64,000 nt of DNA from Anthonomus grandis grandis (taxonomy: Eukaryota; Arthropoda; Insecta; Coleoptera; Curculionidae): positions 39,225,127-39,289,126 of the forward strand of contig NC_065567.1 in assembly GCF_022605725.1 (NCBI RefSeq), written 5' to 3'. This document shows, in pieces, positions 31,640 through 44,469 of this stretch. The notes under the pieces were generated by a model. That model did not search any database, had not been told where the DNA came from, and was given only the letters and a program-made list of their open reading frames with translations. The first letter of the stretch is position 1. Every line of letters starts with the position of its first letter. The position numbers and the translations under genes were made by a program.

Positions 31640-32395
31640 TATATTATTAAATTCTGAAAATGTCCGCCGTTTACCTCCATACAATACTACAGAAACTGTT
31701 CAAAGTGTTCACGGATATTGTAAAGAATATCGTGTGTCATTTGTTGGCATTCATCAGTGATTGGCTTTCCGTAAATCTAACGATTCAGGTTGGGTGGCAT
31801 AAATTTTTGATTTCAGATGTCCCCACAAAAAGAAATCAAGAGGAGATAAGTCGGGTGATCTCGCGGGTCATTCCAAAGCACCCCTTCTCCCAATATATCC
31901 ACCAGGAAACGTTTCATCTAGAAACTGCCGTACTGGTAATGCATTATGGGGAGGACCCCGTCTTTGTGAAATATCGCATGTTCTGCATGGTCGTTTTCCA
32001 TAATTTGAATCAATGCTGGGTTAACGACATTCTTCAAAAGGTACAAGTACATATTTTCATTTAAATTTGCCGGTAAGAAAAATGGTCCATTTATGTGATC
32101 ACCAAAAATACCAACGCAAACGTTTAATTTTTGAGGATGTTGAGTATGAACCTCATGGAAGATTCTTGGATTTGTGTCGGACCAGTACCGACAATTATGA
32201 CGATTGGCAGTGCTATTGAGAAAAAAAAGAACATTCGTCTGAGAACCAAACATTTAAAAGATAGTTTGGATTATTTGAAATTAGTTCGGACATTATTTCA
32301 CAAAACTGTAAACAGCGGTCATTATCATCTTCATTTAATTCTTGAAGAAGTTGAATTTTATATGGGGGTTCAAATTTTGTTTAGCTAAAATCTAC
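31640..32395 (-). pseudogene. Transposase, DDxD Tc1/mariner-IS630 type, several frameshifts
   Basis: On the minus strand, KIQLLQELNEDDNDRCLQFC (32365-32305) leads to VWFSDECSFF (first Asp block, near 32255-32225). Next come NRHNCRYWSDTNPRIFHEVH, PQKLNVCVGIFGDHINGPFF, and AIFHKDG (second Asp, near 31985-31965). The frame then changes to PPHNALPVRQFLDETFPGGY, IGRRG, ARSPDLSPLDFFLWGHLKS (last Asp) and a short C-terminus ending about 31640. All three Asp residues survive, but at least three frameshifts and a stop before ARSPDL disable it. A transposon tip, CCACCCTGTA, occurs at 33301-33310. The left tip was not found. Confidence 0.82.
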
Positions 32396-32484
32396 TATTA
32401 AAGAGAAAATTACATTTTTAGCTTTAAATGGCCCCTATGATCATAGAATGGCAAAAAATTTTATGCGGAAATGCGTCCTGTCCA

Positions 32485-33010
32485 TGTTCCGGACTTCAGA
32501 TTAACTGAAATCAGTTAAATAAAAAAATATGGTTTATTTAATATTTGGAAGGGCAAAAACTATTTCTAATAATTTTTCTGCGGTAAAGCATCGATCTTTT
32601 ACAATTTTCCGACTTTAGAATAACTGAAATCAGTTACATGGATAGATGTTTTTAATGGATTTTTTAGATTTTTTTTAAATATAAATATGCCAAAAACACT
32701 ACGGAAATGCATCATTTTTTTTATAAATTCAACTGACTGAACTTTCGTTTAGCCGAAATCAGTTATTAGCAAAAAAAATATACTTTTCCGCAATGTGTTT
32801 TTAGCATATTTATACTTAAAAAAATATCTTAAAAATAAATCAAAAACATCTATTTATGTAACTGATTTCAGTTATTCTAAAATGGGAAAATAGAAAATGC
32901 ATTTCCGCAGAAATTTTTTTTTGTAGATTTTGTTTTTAGGGACACTTCCAAATACTAAATAAACCAAAACTTCTTACATAACTGATTACAGCTGAATGAA
33001 AGTTGAGCCC
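32485..33010. repeat. Foldback element with evenly spaced small palindromes
   Basis: The two halves are inverted copies of each other about a centre near 32747. For example, GAATAACTGAAATCAGTTAC (32618-32637) mirrors 32858-32877, and a TGGTTTATTTA...ATTTGGAAG run mirrors 32950-32970. The near-palindrome TAACTGAAATCAGTTA or its variants occur at 32502, 32621, 32750, 32859 and 32979, about 110-130 bases apart. It lies between the transposase at 31640-32395 and the tip at 33310. No coding capacity is seen. Confidence 0.75.
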
Positions 33011-33310
33011 CGGCTTCTACTGCCTCATTTCTCAATGGATTTTCAATATTCCGTTTTTTATTTGCCACCGAACCAATTTCCCAAAATTTTGCCACTAATG
33101 CTAGGATGTAACCATGATCTACGTGTTTATCTGCATGTCTTTCACATTAAACAAAGTTGCCGTTAGTCTTCCACATTGATTTTTTATAAAGTATATTTCC
33201 ACCCTCTCCGCAATAAAATAAAACATTTTTATCGAATCGAAAGAAAAGCACAGAAATAACTAATTCACATCAACTTATTTACTGAACATAAAGTCAGGGC
33301 CACCCTGTAT

Positions 33311-35095
33311 ATTTAAAAAGCATATATACTAAAGGCAGTAAAGCTAAGCAAAACTAAAACAAAATTTCTTATAAACTAAAACTTGAAATTAATACAATGC
33401 ACAATATATAATAAGTTTAAAGTACAAAAGAACCAAATATATAATATACAAATAAATTTATTGCTTTATTCATAGTTTAAAGGTTATTGCAAGTACGATA
33501 TACTAAGGGTGGGTTTTGATGGTATTTTTAAGATGGGTTGAGTTAGCCAATGAAATAAAAAAGTAGTCTCGACCGTAGTGTAAGTGAATACGGATTTACA
33601 TTTAAACCAATATTGGCTGTACAGATAGTGGAATCAAACAAATCATTTACATCTAAACATTTCCGTCTTGACATAGGGAACTCAATTTACAAAACTGTAA
33701 ATTTTTCTAATATGTAAAAAAGTGAAGTAATGAGTCTATTAAACCTATAGTTAAAAATTTTATCAAATTTTCTCTGAACTCTTTCTAAGCCTATAGAAGC
33801 TCTCATATATTGGATTCCAAGCAACTAATGAATATTTGAGTATGCTGCTAACCATACTGTTATAGAGCAGAATAAGAGACGATCAATAATTAAATTCAAT
33901 TGATGTTCTTAGAAGCTTAATATTTCACTTTTAGATCCTTAAGAGCTGACACTTATTTAGCTTTTATATCAGATAGGGCGTGAACAATGGTATATATTTC
34001 TAGGTGGACAGGCTATAGCAAGAATAATAGATTAGTAATAATTATGAAAAATTTCTTAGTGCAATAAACAAAAATAAAAAATAACAGTATATCTACGTAC
34101 TATTGACCAATGGATAATTAACTTTAATCATATTTCTTAGTGGTATAAAATTGAGTTCGATTTTAAGGGTAATATGATAATTGTCCTCTGAAACTAATAA
34201 GGTAAAAGTATGCAATCGAATGTTATCGAAATTTAACAAACTAAGATGTGTTATAAGTGTTATCGTATTTTGTCTATATTTGTTTCCGATTGTTTATTAA
34301 TTTATCCGATTGTTTTAGATTATAAAATAAAAAATACTTTGAAGAAAAGACAAAAATGTAACAAGAATTATTTTGACCATTTACTAAATTAACAGCGTAT
34401 TTTGAAAACATTTTGATAGATTTTATCCCTCACTTGTTGCAAACGCTTTTACATAATAATATTTTATTTATTTTTGGTTTCTAAGATATAACCATTATAT
34501 TTTTTAATCGCCTTCTATGTTACATCGTTCACCACAAATTTTGTGGCCTGTATTGAAATTTAAAATAGAAATTTTATTTATATAGATTATCTTATGCCAT
34601 TATCAAGAAGATTTTTTATATATTTTTTTCACAAAAAAATAAATGTCGCAAAATAAGTAAAAACTTCAAGCATAAATTTGAAGGTTTTATAATTTGTTTT
34701 CGTTCTTCAAATTTCATTTTATTTTATGAGGGTTGATAGTTATGGTCAAAACCCAAAATGTCAGAAATTAAGTTTAAAAACGCCATATTGTAGAGCGCAT
34801 TATTACAAAACTCATAAATCAAAAGTTTTTTTCGACATTTACTGAAATTTATGTAATAATTTAAAAAAAAAAAAAATTATTTTGTAAATATATGACACAG
34901 TAAAAAGATCTTAAATGATATTATAATATATGATTTTAAAGCACTTACTGTCTGAGAAATACCAATAGTTGCACACGCTATTTAAGATAATTATTATAAG
35001 AGCCTCCTCTCATTTAAATATCATTTATGGCCTATTTCTTAAATATTACTGCTTAATAAAAATACAAGAGTTAATGTACTTAGATAGTATACTTA
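33311..35095. other. AT-rich non-coding stretch
   Basis: Nothing recognisable as gene, TIR or RNA. Stops are frequent in all frames. Confidence 0.45.
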
Positions 35096-35099
35096 AATA

Positions 35100-35330
35100 A
35101 ACTTTACATTGTACTAACTCTAATGTATTGTCGGAAGTACTTTCTTTCGGAAAACGAGATTTATATTTCGCAATATATTGCAAATATTTTATATTTTCAT
35201 CTATTTCCCTTTCAGTACAGCTTTAAGTTTTACGCAATTTTTAATAGTCACCACAAATTTCGAATTACATTAAGATCTAGGCTTTTTAAGCAGTGTCAAA
35301 AACTCTGTAATAATTGTAATTCGTTTTAAT
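35100..35330 (-). pseudogene. Tc1/mariner-like transposase fragment, copy of 17275-17480
   Basis: The minus strand gives KSLDLNVIRNLW, a mutated form of the SPDLNPIENLW block with Glu lost. It is a direct repeat of 17275-17480. The 68-codon plus-strand frame here is a shadow. Confidence 0.5.
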
Positions 35331-35334
35331 GTTT

Positions 35335-36525
35335 TATTATTTCCACTTTATCTTTAGAGTTATTATGTTCGTAAAATATAAATTAGTAATTTATCCTTCT
35401 CAACAGTTTACTGCAGTGGCATATTTGGCTTTATATGAGTGAAATCTTTAACGAAAATTTATTTTTCAATTTTACACGAAACGATTATAGCCTAGTTTCG
35501 AAATTAAATGAACTAAAGAAAAATCAATGACCTAGTCGTATACAAATTTTATCAAAAATTGCCATCGTCATGTCAAACTTAATAGCAAACACTAAATATG
35601 TAAAATTTGATGTTATCTGTCCGTTATTTATGATGTGAAATGCAATTTCCATTTACTTTTTAAAACATATTTCTCTCTATCTAGATCTTATTTCTTATTT
35701 CGAAAGAAAATTTATTATCTGCTGTAACTGTTGGTTGTGAATCGTAATATTACTATATATTCTGTTATGCTTTTGTGATTATATTTGAATTAAAAATATT
35801 TTTTATGTAATTCTATATATTACGAATTGTTAAAATTAGAAGCTACTTCTTGTAGAATTTATATTTTTAGTTTTAATGCATATGACTTTCCCAAGAAGTA
35901 CTAACAGTAATATTGCGGCAGGAAAAAGAACCAAAAGCAAGATTAAATGGGAAATTAATTGCCAATTATGCAATAGTAAATAGATGGGGTAATTATTATT
36001 ATTCAAGTAGAAGAAAAGTGATAAACAGATTGCTTCTTTATAGCTATTTTTCTTAGCTCTTCTGAATACTATGTATTTGCCACAATTTTATGAAAAAAGG
36101 CAAATCCTTTAATTTTTTATGTTCTTTTAAATTCTGGGCATTCCATTTTTTATTTGGTTTTGTATGTGCATCCTAATGTATTGCACAGAAGACAAAAATT
36201 GCTAGGAAAATAAAATAATAATAAGAAGGGTGAAATGGGAAACTAAATCCTTTCCTTCGTTCATATTTGCTGGCATGAAATGAGATATATTTACTCTCCA
36301 TGTTGTCAATTCAGGACCTGTCTTATCCCGGGGTATATCCGAAAGTAAAGAGAAAAGGTAAAAGTGGTCTTTATTTCGAAAATAGTAAGCTGAAATAACT
36401 ACACAGACTCTAAATCTTTAATCAGATCATATTACTAGTTTTTTGCTCAAGACATTGAAGAACTTGACTGATATCTGAAAGAAAGCATATTAGTTGAAAG
36501 ACTACTGCATGTGCAACAATATGGC
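35335..36525. other. AT-rich non-coding stretch
   Basis: No supported feature is seen. Confidence 0.4.
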
Positions 36526-36529
36526 TTCT

Positions 36530-37040
36530 AGACCAGCAAATCAAGGGATGTAGCCCATTTATATCACTCGTAAATGACGTGATTTATGATTTCTTTCTTC
36601 TCCCAATACCAATCACTCTTTTTCACACCAACACATCGCGGCATATTGTGGCAAACACATCGTTTGCCACAATAGCTAGGGTGTGGAGATAGCATTTTAA
36701 GTGCCAGTATCCAGTTAAAAGACCACCAGCCATTTATCAAATGGCACGTCTTCTTTGACGCAGTCTGGTGAGGCAGGAAAAAGCCCAAGCTCTACGTGCT
36801 TTAGCCTGTTACATGCCACGATCTTCTCTGAAGAATCCTGCTATTTCGGATGTCCTGCTTAGTTAGAACTAAGACCTACCAGCAGTTCCTTCCTCATTAC
36901 AAGTGTAATCTGAGTGGCAAGGGACCTAGGCAAGCTGGACACTAGAGCTGCAGCTCTCCTTCACCAGTTTCTCTGCGACCTTTGTACACTCTAGTACTAG
37001 CTTGGAGGTCATTTTATCGGCTGTAATATCCATAACGGTA
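36530..37040 (-). pseudogene. LINE 3' end: RNase H tail and downstream region
   Basis: On the minus strand, LVKESCSSSVQLA.VPCHSD (36975-36915) and CNEEGTAG give the terminal RNase H motif. Then RRAWAFSCLTRLRQ, LLTGYWHLKCYLHTLAIVAN (36710-36650) and IINHVIYE follow the same order as the copy at 15085-15625 (LLTVHWHLRSHLYTIGIADN there). The zinc-knuckle is eroded. Several frame changes are present. It is the same LINE family, in opposite orientation. Confidence 0.6.
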
Positions 37041-37284
37041 TCTTAGTTATCGGAGCAGGTTGAGAAGACTGTGATACTGTGTGCGATTTAAGATTCCTGC
37101 ATTGCTAACACAGCAAACACTTTAACCATTACAAAGTTTTCATGGCTTCAAATTGTATTGCAAGCAAAAGGTGCAACATAGTCTGAAGGATTCAAAAAAT
37201 TTTTCTCAAAGAGACCTCTTAATAATAAAAATTCAGAGATTGGAGGGACACAAAGTCAATGGTCTCAGATAATGTTAATTTAAA

Positions 37285-37335
37285 AAAAAAACTATTACAC
37301 GTGTTTCGCCCTAAGGCATCATCAGATCTAAAAGT
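37285..37335 (-). ncRNA. Hammerhead ribozyme motif, minus strand
   Basis: On the minus strand, CTGATGA (37319-37325) is followed by stem II GCC-TTAG-GGC, GAAAC and the loopless stem III ACACGTGT, with A as the cleavage base (37296). The core boxes are intact. Stem I is weak (T-A next to the core, then mismatches), which may limit activity. Confidence 0.65.
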
Positions 37336-37460
37336 AGAAAGCAACCCTAATGCAACTTAAATGTTTGTGGTGTTAAACGAATAGTTTTACCGGTAAGTCG
37401 TATCTCAACATTGTAATGCATGTCTATGCATTGTTGTTTTTTATACTAGGGTTGCTTTTT

Positions 37461-37515
37461 GCTTTTAGATCTGATGATGCCTTAGGGCGAAACACGTGTA
37501 AGAGTTTAAAAAAAA
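37461..37515 (+). ncRNA. Hammerhead ribozyme motif, plus strand
   Basis: CTGATGA (37471-37477), stem II GCC-TTAG-GGC (37479-37488), GAAA (37489-37492) and stem III ACACGTGT, with predicted cleavage after A37500. It is identical in core to the facing minus-strand copy. Stem I has only a T-A pair next to the core, then an interrupted T-run/A-run pairing. Confidence 0.65.
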
Positions 37516-37579
37516 ATAAACATAATCTGAGACCATTGACTTTGTGAAATCTCTGAATTTTTAGTCTCAAGAACCTTAC

Positions 37580-39020
37580 TTGGGACCAGATTTCGATATT
37601 ACGTTTGGTCATAATTTGGATATTTGTCATACTTCATTTTCCACTAGCCATTTTCGTAATAAAATGTAACAAACGACTAAAAGTGGCTCTGAAATTAGGT
37701 TGTTTTATAGCAATTAAAAAAATTTAATAAAAATTGAATAATAAAAATGAATTAAAAATTTGTATTCATACCTGATTAAAGAGGTACCATTAGTTACCAT
37801 ATTAACCAAAAGTTTATAATAGACCTTGTTTATTAAAAAAAATTGCGCGAAAAAAGTAAAAAGCTAATTTGCACTAGTATATGCGAATTATTATTTCTTA
37901 ATGTTAAAAGCGATATAGCAAACTGTACAGTCCTGCAACAAAACAATAAAATTAAAATATCAAAGAAAAACCTGGTATAAAATATGTTCTGCCTTTAGTT
38001 TTTTTTCTTTGTTTCACCACTTCATAATATTGATATATGTTTTAGTCACATTGATTTATATAATTAATATCAATTAAATAAAATCGTTTTTTTCTCGTAT
38101 TTCGGTGGCTTTGTATAAATTTAAAGAATATTAAATTTGACTTTATATTTTTATACCACGTTTTAAACTTAATTAATAATTTCTTTAACTCAACGAACTC
38201 ATTATCTAAGCTTATAAAAAAATAATTTAATATCTTAGCTTTCTTTGTCTTACAAAAACTAATTAGGATACACTTCCAAATAATTAATTATTTTGTAATT
38301 ATGCTGCCTCAGCAAAACCATTAACTCCATCACTTAATTTTTTCCTTTTTAGTGAAAATGAAATTTACCATTTTATTCAAACCCGCCTGTAGATAGTTGT
38401 TAAAAATATCTGTGGAGTTAAAGAATATTTTTGTCGAGTATTAGTCAGTACTGATAGGATGGGGAACAACTTGTAAAGAATGTTGTGGTGGCAAGAAATG
38501 TTGGAAGAAGAAGTTTCATAAATAAACGCAAAATAAACCAGATAAAAGAGTACCAAAAAAAATAAAAAGAAGGAAACCGCTACCATGTAAAAGCACAAAG
38601 CAGCAATGCACTATGAGAATCCCAATTAAGAAGTGTTATCTTTTTAGTAAAAAACAAATCTTAGACTTTACCCAGACAATATGCCAGTACTTTTAAATAG
38701 GGACGGCATGTTGAGATTGGATGTTATGCAGCACCATAAATTTTAAAATATAAGCGATTATTGATAACAAAAACTAAATATGTCCTAATATATCACATAC
38801 ATATATAAACGTCAAGGAAATGCCAAAGTTATTAAATTAGAAAAAGATATACCGAAACCAATTTAGAGGCTACGGTTAATGGTACGTTGCGGCCGTGCAA
38901 TGTGGCAAACTATATAGTTAAGCAAATATATTATCCGCACAGAAGAAAACCATTATTTTAAATATGGTATTAAAAGTATATTATGGTATACTTTTTTTTT
39001 ATGGTATACACAAGCACAAG
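37580..39020. other. AT-rich non-coding stretch
   Basis: No gene is recognised. The hydrophobic 73-codon minus-strand frame at 38377-38598 has no motif. A duplicated TATGGTATAC word around a T-run (38983-39008) marks the tail of the next element. Confidence 0.45.
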
Positions 39021-39029
39021 AGAAAAGTC

Positions 39030-40870
39030 CTATGTCACTCTTGGAGTGGTGATTGCGCGAAGATATTTGTGGGCATTTATCTTGAATCGCTGCAGGTTGT
39101 ATGCGTCAGGAAATATGTGAGGTGGAAGCCCGTTCCACAAAGAAGATGTTCTCCAGATGAATGAGTCTCGATACAGCGACGTCCTTGGGGTAGGCAGGTG
39201 GACTCGATGTTGATGAGCCGCAACTTCTAGACGCGTCCTTCTTGCCGGAACAGCCCTGGGTGGAATCAGGCCTGCCAGCTCAGAGGAGCACTTACCGTGA
39301 TAATAACGGTAGAATAAACAGATATCAGCCACCTTTCTCCTGTGCTCCAGACTATCCAGACTCTTTGTCAGTTCTGGTTTGTCGATAAGACGAATAGCTC
39401 TCTTCTGTATAGAATCCAGCAGGTTTAAACTATGCTTAGGTGCAGAGCTCCAGACATGCGAGCAATACTCGAGGGAAGGGCGTATTTGAGCCTTATAAAG
39501 AGTCAGCAGCTGTTTTGATGTATATAGTTTTTTCGTTTTGAAAAGCACTCCGAGTTTTTTGGAAGCCGCCCTGGCGACCTCGGTGACATGGTCATGCCAA
39601 GACACACTGTTGGTGACCTTGACTCCTAGAAGATGTAAAGATGATTTCATTGGCAATGTTTTCCCTGCCATAACCAGCTCCGGGCCACCAAAGTTAGTCT
39701 TCATCGTAAATACTGCAGCCTGCGTTTTTTTAGCGTTAAAATTGACCAAATTGTTATCGTCCTACTCCAAGATTGCTCTAATATCGTTGTTGGTTAAAGC
39801 TACTTGTTGCTGCCTAAGATTCTGAGAACTTGCGGTTGTCGTTGGTTTGCCGGACTTAAATGTGGAAATAAGTGTGCTATCGTCCGCAAAGCTGTAGATT
39901 GGATTGATAGTGGTTCCTAGCAAATCGTTGATATATACCAAGAAAAGGGTGGGGGATAGAATGCATCCTTGAGGGACTCCAGCGTTAATGTTAAATTTGT
40001 CGGAGAGGTATCTATCGACGGCTACTTGGATTGTTCGTTGTTCAAGAAAACTTTTGATCCAATTCAATAATGAGTTTTGTATGCCGATTGAGGAGAGCCT
40101 TGGAAATGCCTTGGAAATGTCAAGAGCGACTGAGCGGGACTCGCCGTGCTTCTCCGTGGCTTCCGTCAACAAGTGTGTGACGTAGGCCAGAAGATCGCCG
40201 GTGGATCTAAGCTTTCGGAAGCCGTATTGATGATCGCTGATTTGTCCAGATAATTCCAGATATCTTAACAGTTGTTGGTTGACTGCTTTCTCCATAATCT
40301 TCGATATTACTGGAACTAGTGCAATCGGGCGGTAATTGGAGGGCATCGTCTTACCCTTTTTGGGTACAGCTTGCACTGGAGCAGTTTTCAAGCTTGTTGG
40401 AAATTGGCCCTGTTTATACGATGCCGTGAACAGTCTGCATAAGGGAGGAGTCAATTCGTCTGCACAACGTTTTAGTATTAGGGCTGGAATTCCATCAGGT
40501 CCAGTAGCTTTGTTGGTGTCTACGCTTTTAAGAATTTTATTTATAATTCGTTGGGGAAACGAAATTTCTCCCATCGATGAATTCACCCTTGGCAAATATG
40601 GCGGTGTTTTGCCTTGCGAGTGCAGAGTAGAATTGGACGCGAAGAGTTTACCCAGTAAGTTGGCTTTTTCCCTTGCTGTTACCGCGATAGAACCATCATC
40701 TGCTGTTAGCAGTGGCAAGGCCGACTTAGCAAATCTTTGACTAACGGCTTTCGATACCGACCAGAAAGATCTTGTTCCATTTAGGCAGTTTAGCAGTTTG
40801 GTTTTGATCCTGTTGTTGTGACTCTCTTTGCATTCATCAATAATTCGCTTGCAGCTATTTCTGGAGGCTA
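39030..40870 (-). pseudogene. Non-LTR retrotransposon reverse transcriptase, 5'-truncated
   Basis: On the minus strand, KTKLLNCLNGTRSFWSVSKA (from about 40810) is followed by an open 318-codon frame (40718-39762). It contains NKATGPDGIPALIL, KTMPSNYRPIALVPVISKIM, QYGFRKLRST, ALDISKAFPRL, AGVPQGCILSPTLFLVYIND and the catalytic FADD box (YSFADDSTL, about 39894-39868). A stop and frame change near 39750 separates the thumb and C-terminal frame (39749-39030: LHLLGVKVTNSVSWHDHV, PSLEYCSHVWS). There is no endonuclease. The enzyme core is well kept, and one frameshift plus the 5' truncation make it inactive. A related but more decayed piece lies at 51530-51840. Confidence 0.9.
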
Positions 40871-40879
40871 AAAACTATT

Positions 40880-43550
40880 AAGTATGTATCTAATATGCAA
40901 ACAGTCAATCATAATAAGTGATCAATAATTTAAAATTTCAGATCTACATTTCCTCGAAGGACCATTAAATGTTCTAGAAATTATCCATGGTGATCTTGGT
41001 TTTTGGAGAACTAATGATTTTTATATATTATTTGTAACTAAGTTAATCAGAACGGTTAACATTTCAGGCCTCAATATTTTCACTATCGCTATATTTTTAA
41101 ACAAATTAAAGTATGGTGGAACTGCTAATGATAACTGACAATTTTACTGAGAAAGTGTTGCAATAAAAAAAAACAATTTTTGTTATAGAATGCTAAAGAA
41201 TACTATAGAAAATCAAGCGAGGAAAAAATTGTTTGCAAAAGTTTCAAGGAGTAGTAGAAAAATGAAACGGTAATCTTGAAAAAAAGTTACGCAGTAATTG
41301 GTGATTTCAGACCTGTCACAGTAGATAGTAAACTTGGTATCCATCACCGACTTGGAGACGTATTTGTAGTAGACTACCTTCGGCTACTGAGCTATAAGTC
41401 AGAATGCAGTACCTTATAAATACACAAAAAGAAACCATTAATTATATTATATTTGGTCTTTATATGGCATTGAAATAAATTAAAATTTATTGTTTGAATA
41501 TCTAAAGATTCTTTTTTATACGAAGTCCATTTGAAAAGTATTCGATTTTATTTTCAAAATCTGATGCATTTCAATCAAATGCGCTTGCATAAACGGATCT
41601 TAAACCTTTTTGTATATGTGCCAATTTTTTCCTACCTGTAACTAACGTCAGTTGCAGTTAAGCAGAATTTAAGTGAGATTGTACAATTGATGCACAATTT
41701 TTCAGTTCCAGTAAATTGACGGAACGACTAGAACTGCACTATTGTATTAAGTTTTGCAAATAAATTAGGGGAAACCAGACGAAAACTATCCGGAAGACTC
41801 TGGCGTTCGGTGATCAACTTATGGGTATCATAAACCAAGAAAGTTAGACAAGTGCGGACTAACGTTAAAAAATGTTAGCTGCTTTTTTTAATTCGGTGTA
41901 GTGGTATACCACGAGTATGCAAGTGTCAAACAGTTACCTTGAAAGAACGCTAATTTCGACAATAGCCGATCATATAGCCGAGAGTCGAGTTAAACTTCAT
42001 TCCGAAAAAGCTTTCAAGCGTTTAAAAATACCAACAATGGCGACTCCGCTAGGATTAGGTTTTTAAGGTTTGTGTAAGTCTGTTTTTTCACACGCTAAAT
42101 CTCAGAGGCTTTTCTAAGAGACGTAGTACACCTACAGCTCTGTTGAAAGTAAATTCTTGCAAGTATGCTCCTTCCGTTCTCATAGGCTCAGTGCTAAGAA
42201 AACTAGTTTGTCTTCTATTGTGAAATAAGAAGATTAAATAGTAAGATCTTAGTATGAATGCTTAAGTTTTCAATGTTATGCATAAAACAACATATTTAAA
42301 GAAACATGTATTAGGTTTATGTCCGTAATCTTGTTGGTAATCTGGCTATACCATTAGGACGTGAAAATTGAATGCTTTATTTTGTAGTAGACTCAAAGTT
42401 ACTCATTACTCATCACTTTGTTGTTGATTCAGTATACAAAGATTTCTCTAATTATAGTTAGCCTACGACAAATAATAACTATTAGTAGGTTAGTTATTCT
42501 TAATACTAAACGACAAAGCCAAACCATAATTATCCTAAGAGTGCAATAGGCCTAAAATCTGATGAATCAGACCTTGTGTGCCACTACAATTTCCAGACCA
42601 AATAGACCTTACAACGGTTAGAGATGTAGATTTATGGCAGGCAGGAACACACCAATACAATAAAGTATTTTCCCGTATAATTATGCATAGGAGAGATAGA
42701 GAGGGTAGATCATTTTACGTTGTACATTTAGGCATTTTGCTCTTCTACCTAATACATGACTGGTGAGATTTTTTGAGATATATGCTGGATATCAGCTCCC
42801 AAGTACGCCTCTTGTCGATATATATTGAGATACCTATAATATGTGTTTAATATAATTATTTGGTTTAACTTTAACAATTATATATAACAATAAATAATAA
42901 AAGATTTTGCTACATATTAATTTTAATAATAAAATAGAATTTTTTAAATAAAAAAATTATAGAGATATAGGCTAGTCTTCAAGGTAAAATTTGGGAAGTA
43001 GTTAAAGGAAAATCGAATATCCAAATAAAAAACTTAATATTCACCAATTATACAATCTGATTGTCGAAATGAAAAATAGTCTAATTAGAACTAAAAGAAA
43101 TTTCTTTTAATAGAATATTTAGGTAAATATATAATTTAATATTGTAGTAATAAAAAGACCAATATTTAATGAGAGAAAAGCTAACTGTGACAATCGGTTA
43201 TCACAACAAAATACTTACGCTGGGCATTATCTTATATATCACGGGCGATAACCAAGATTATTATTAACAAAAACGTTTGCTGCATTTTTTAGTAAAATTA
43301 TAATTTTATATTTTTAAGTATATTAGTTGTTCAATACCTTAAAAAAGTAGTACATCACTGTCCATATTTCGTGCAAATTCGTACAGTATATAGGTTGGTG
43401 GACATTTTTAACTAGTTAAATAAAACTTCATGTATCATTTTATGTTTACTTATACAAGATCGTTATGCTTATTGATAATTTTCTTTTCCTATTCGCGATA
43501 TCTTTGAATAAGAACTTTACATTTAACAATCAGTTCTATGGTTGGAACCT
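40880..43550. other. AT-rich stretch without recognisable genes
   Basis: It contains a 12-bp perfect palindrome GTGGTATACCAC at 41901-41912. The 62-codon frame at 42578-42766 has no motif. Confidence 0.45.
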
Positions 43551-43559
43551 ATGGTGTGA

Positions 43560-43770
43560 CACTCTAATTACGAGACAGTTTGACCACTAACCAAAACTCT
43601 TTATTTTACTTTCGATACGTGTTTCGTTAACGATGTTTGAATGTTTGGGAGAAGATTAAAACTAAACTAAAACTACTTACAAGTGGTTTTATATAGTAAA
43701 GATGTAACTAATAGAGCGGAAAATGCAGTAAAGCAGGGCCGAACAAATCTGAAATATTAAGTAAACTAAC
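43560..43770 (-). repeat. Penelope-like terminal repeat with decayed hammerhead
   Basis: It shares ACTAACCAAAACTCTTTATT, GAAGATTAAAACTAAACTA and GATGTAACTAATAGAGCG with 23340-23545. On the minus strand, GAAACACGTATCG (complement at 43612-43625) preserves the GAAAC box and part of stem III. TTAAC before it belongs to stem II, but the CTGATGA box is lost. Confidence 0.5.
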
Positions 43771-44469
43771 AAGACTGTTCGATCCTTGCCAACAACAGAA
43801 TGTAAATCAAATTAAAAATAATAATAATATTAAATAGAGGGTTTTTTGACATGGAATCAAACCCTGGGGCGTATATCCAATACCAATTTTAAACGTTTTT
43901 TCCCTTGACGATGGACATCACTGGTTAGTCGTAATTTATCAGGTTAAAATACTACATTTTAGAGTGATAGAGAAGTTTATGTTTCGCAGATGAGTAGTAA
44001 ATAACGATGAAATCCTCAAATAATAAGATGTCGACTGATTCCTGAAAGTGATTTAAATATATATTTGTCATTTTTTTAGACCTTGAATGCTATGAATATA
44101 GTTTTGTTCTCGGAGATACTTTGTGCTAAGAGCAATTGTGGTTTAATTTATTTTCTAAACATCTTTAATGGTAAATATTTTATATCTTTTTGTAAGCTAA
44201 TACATATCTGAGTAGCAATGTATTTCAAGGAACGTTGAAATGCTGAAGTTCTGAGTGGGACAACAAAGTCATTGTTATTCCTACATCATATACCAAGTAT
44301 TTCTGCTTTATAGAAAAAATTTCCTTTTAGTTTGGTGAGCTTCTTAAACTATAAATATCAAATTTTTATTTCTTTTCTTTTGAGGTTCAAATGAATGAGA
44401 ATTATAAAAGATAGTACCCAAATTGGAATACGAGCATTACAAACATAAGTCAGCAGACCTCACTTTGCT

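Larger units (their letters stand above)
37210..37570. repeat. Inverted pair of Penelope-like 3' ends
   Basis: Left arm 37210-37350 and right arm 37440-37570 are reverse complements over most of their length, around a spacer of about 90 bases. Shared landmarks are AAATTCAGAGATT, the CAAAGTCAATGGTCTCAGA run, the A-run and the hammerhead core. Inverted terminal repeats of this kind are a known feature of Penelope-like insertions. Confidence 0.7.

Noticed and set aside
36564..36788. 74-codon minus-strand frame with His and Cys residues, briefly read as a zinc finger
   Set aside because: The spacing fits no zinc-finger class and the stretch aligns with the eroded LINE tail.
39988..40740. Plus-strand frames opposite the reverse transcriptase
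   Set aside because: Antisense to a clear RT with GVPQGC and FADD boxes.
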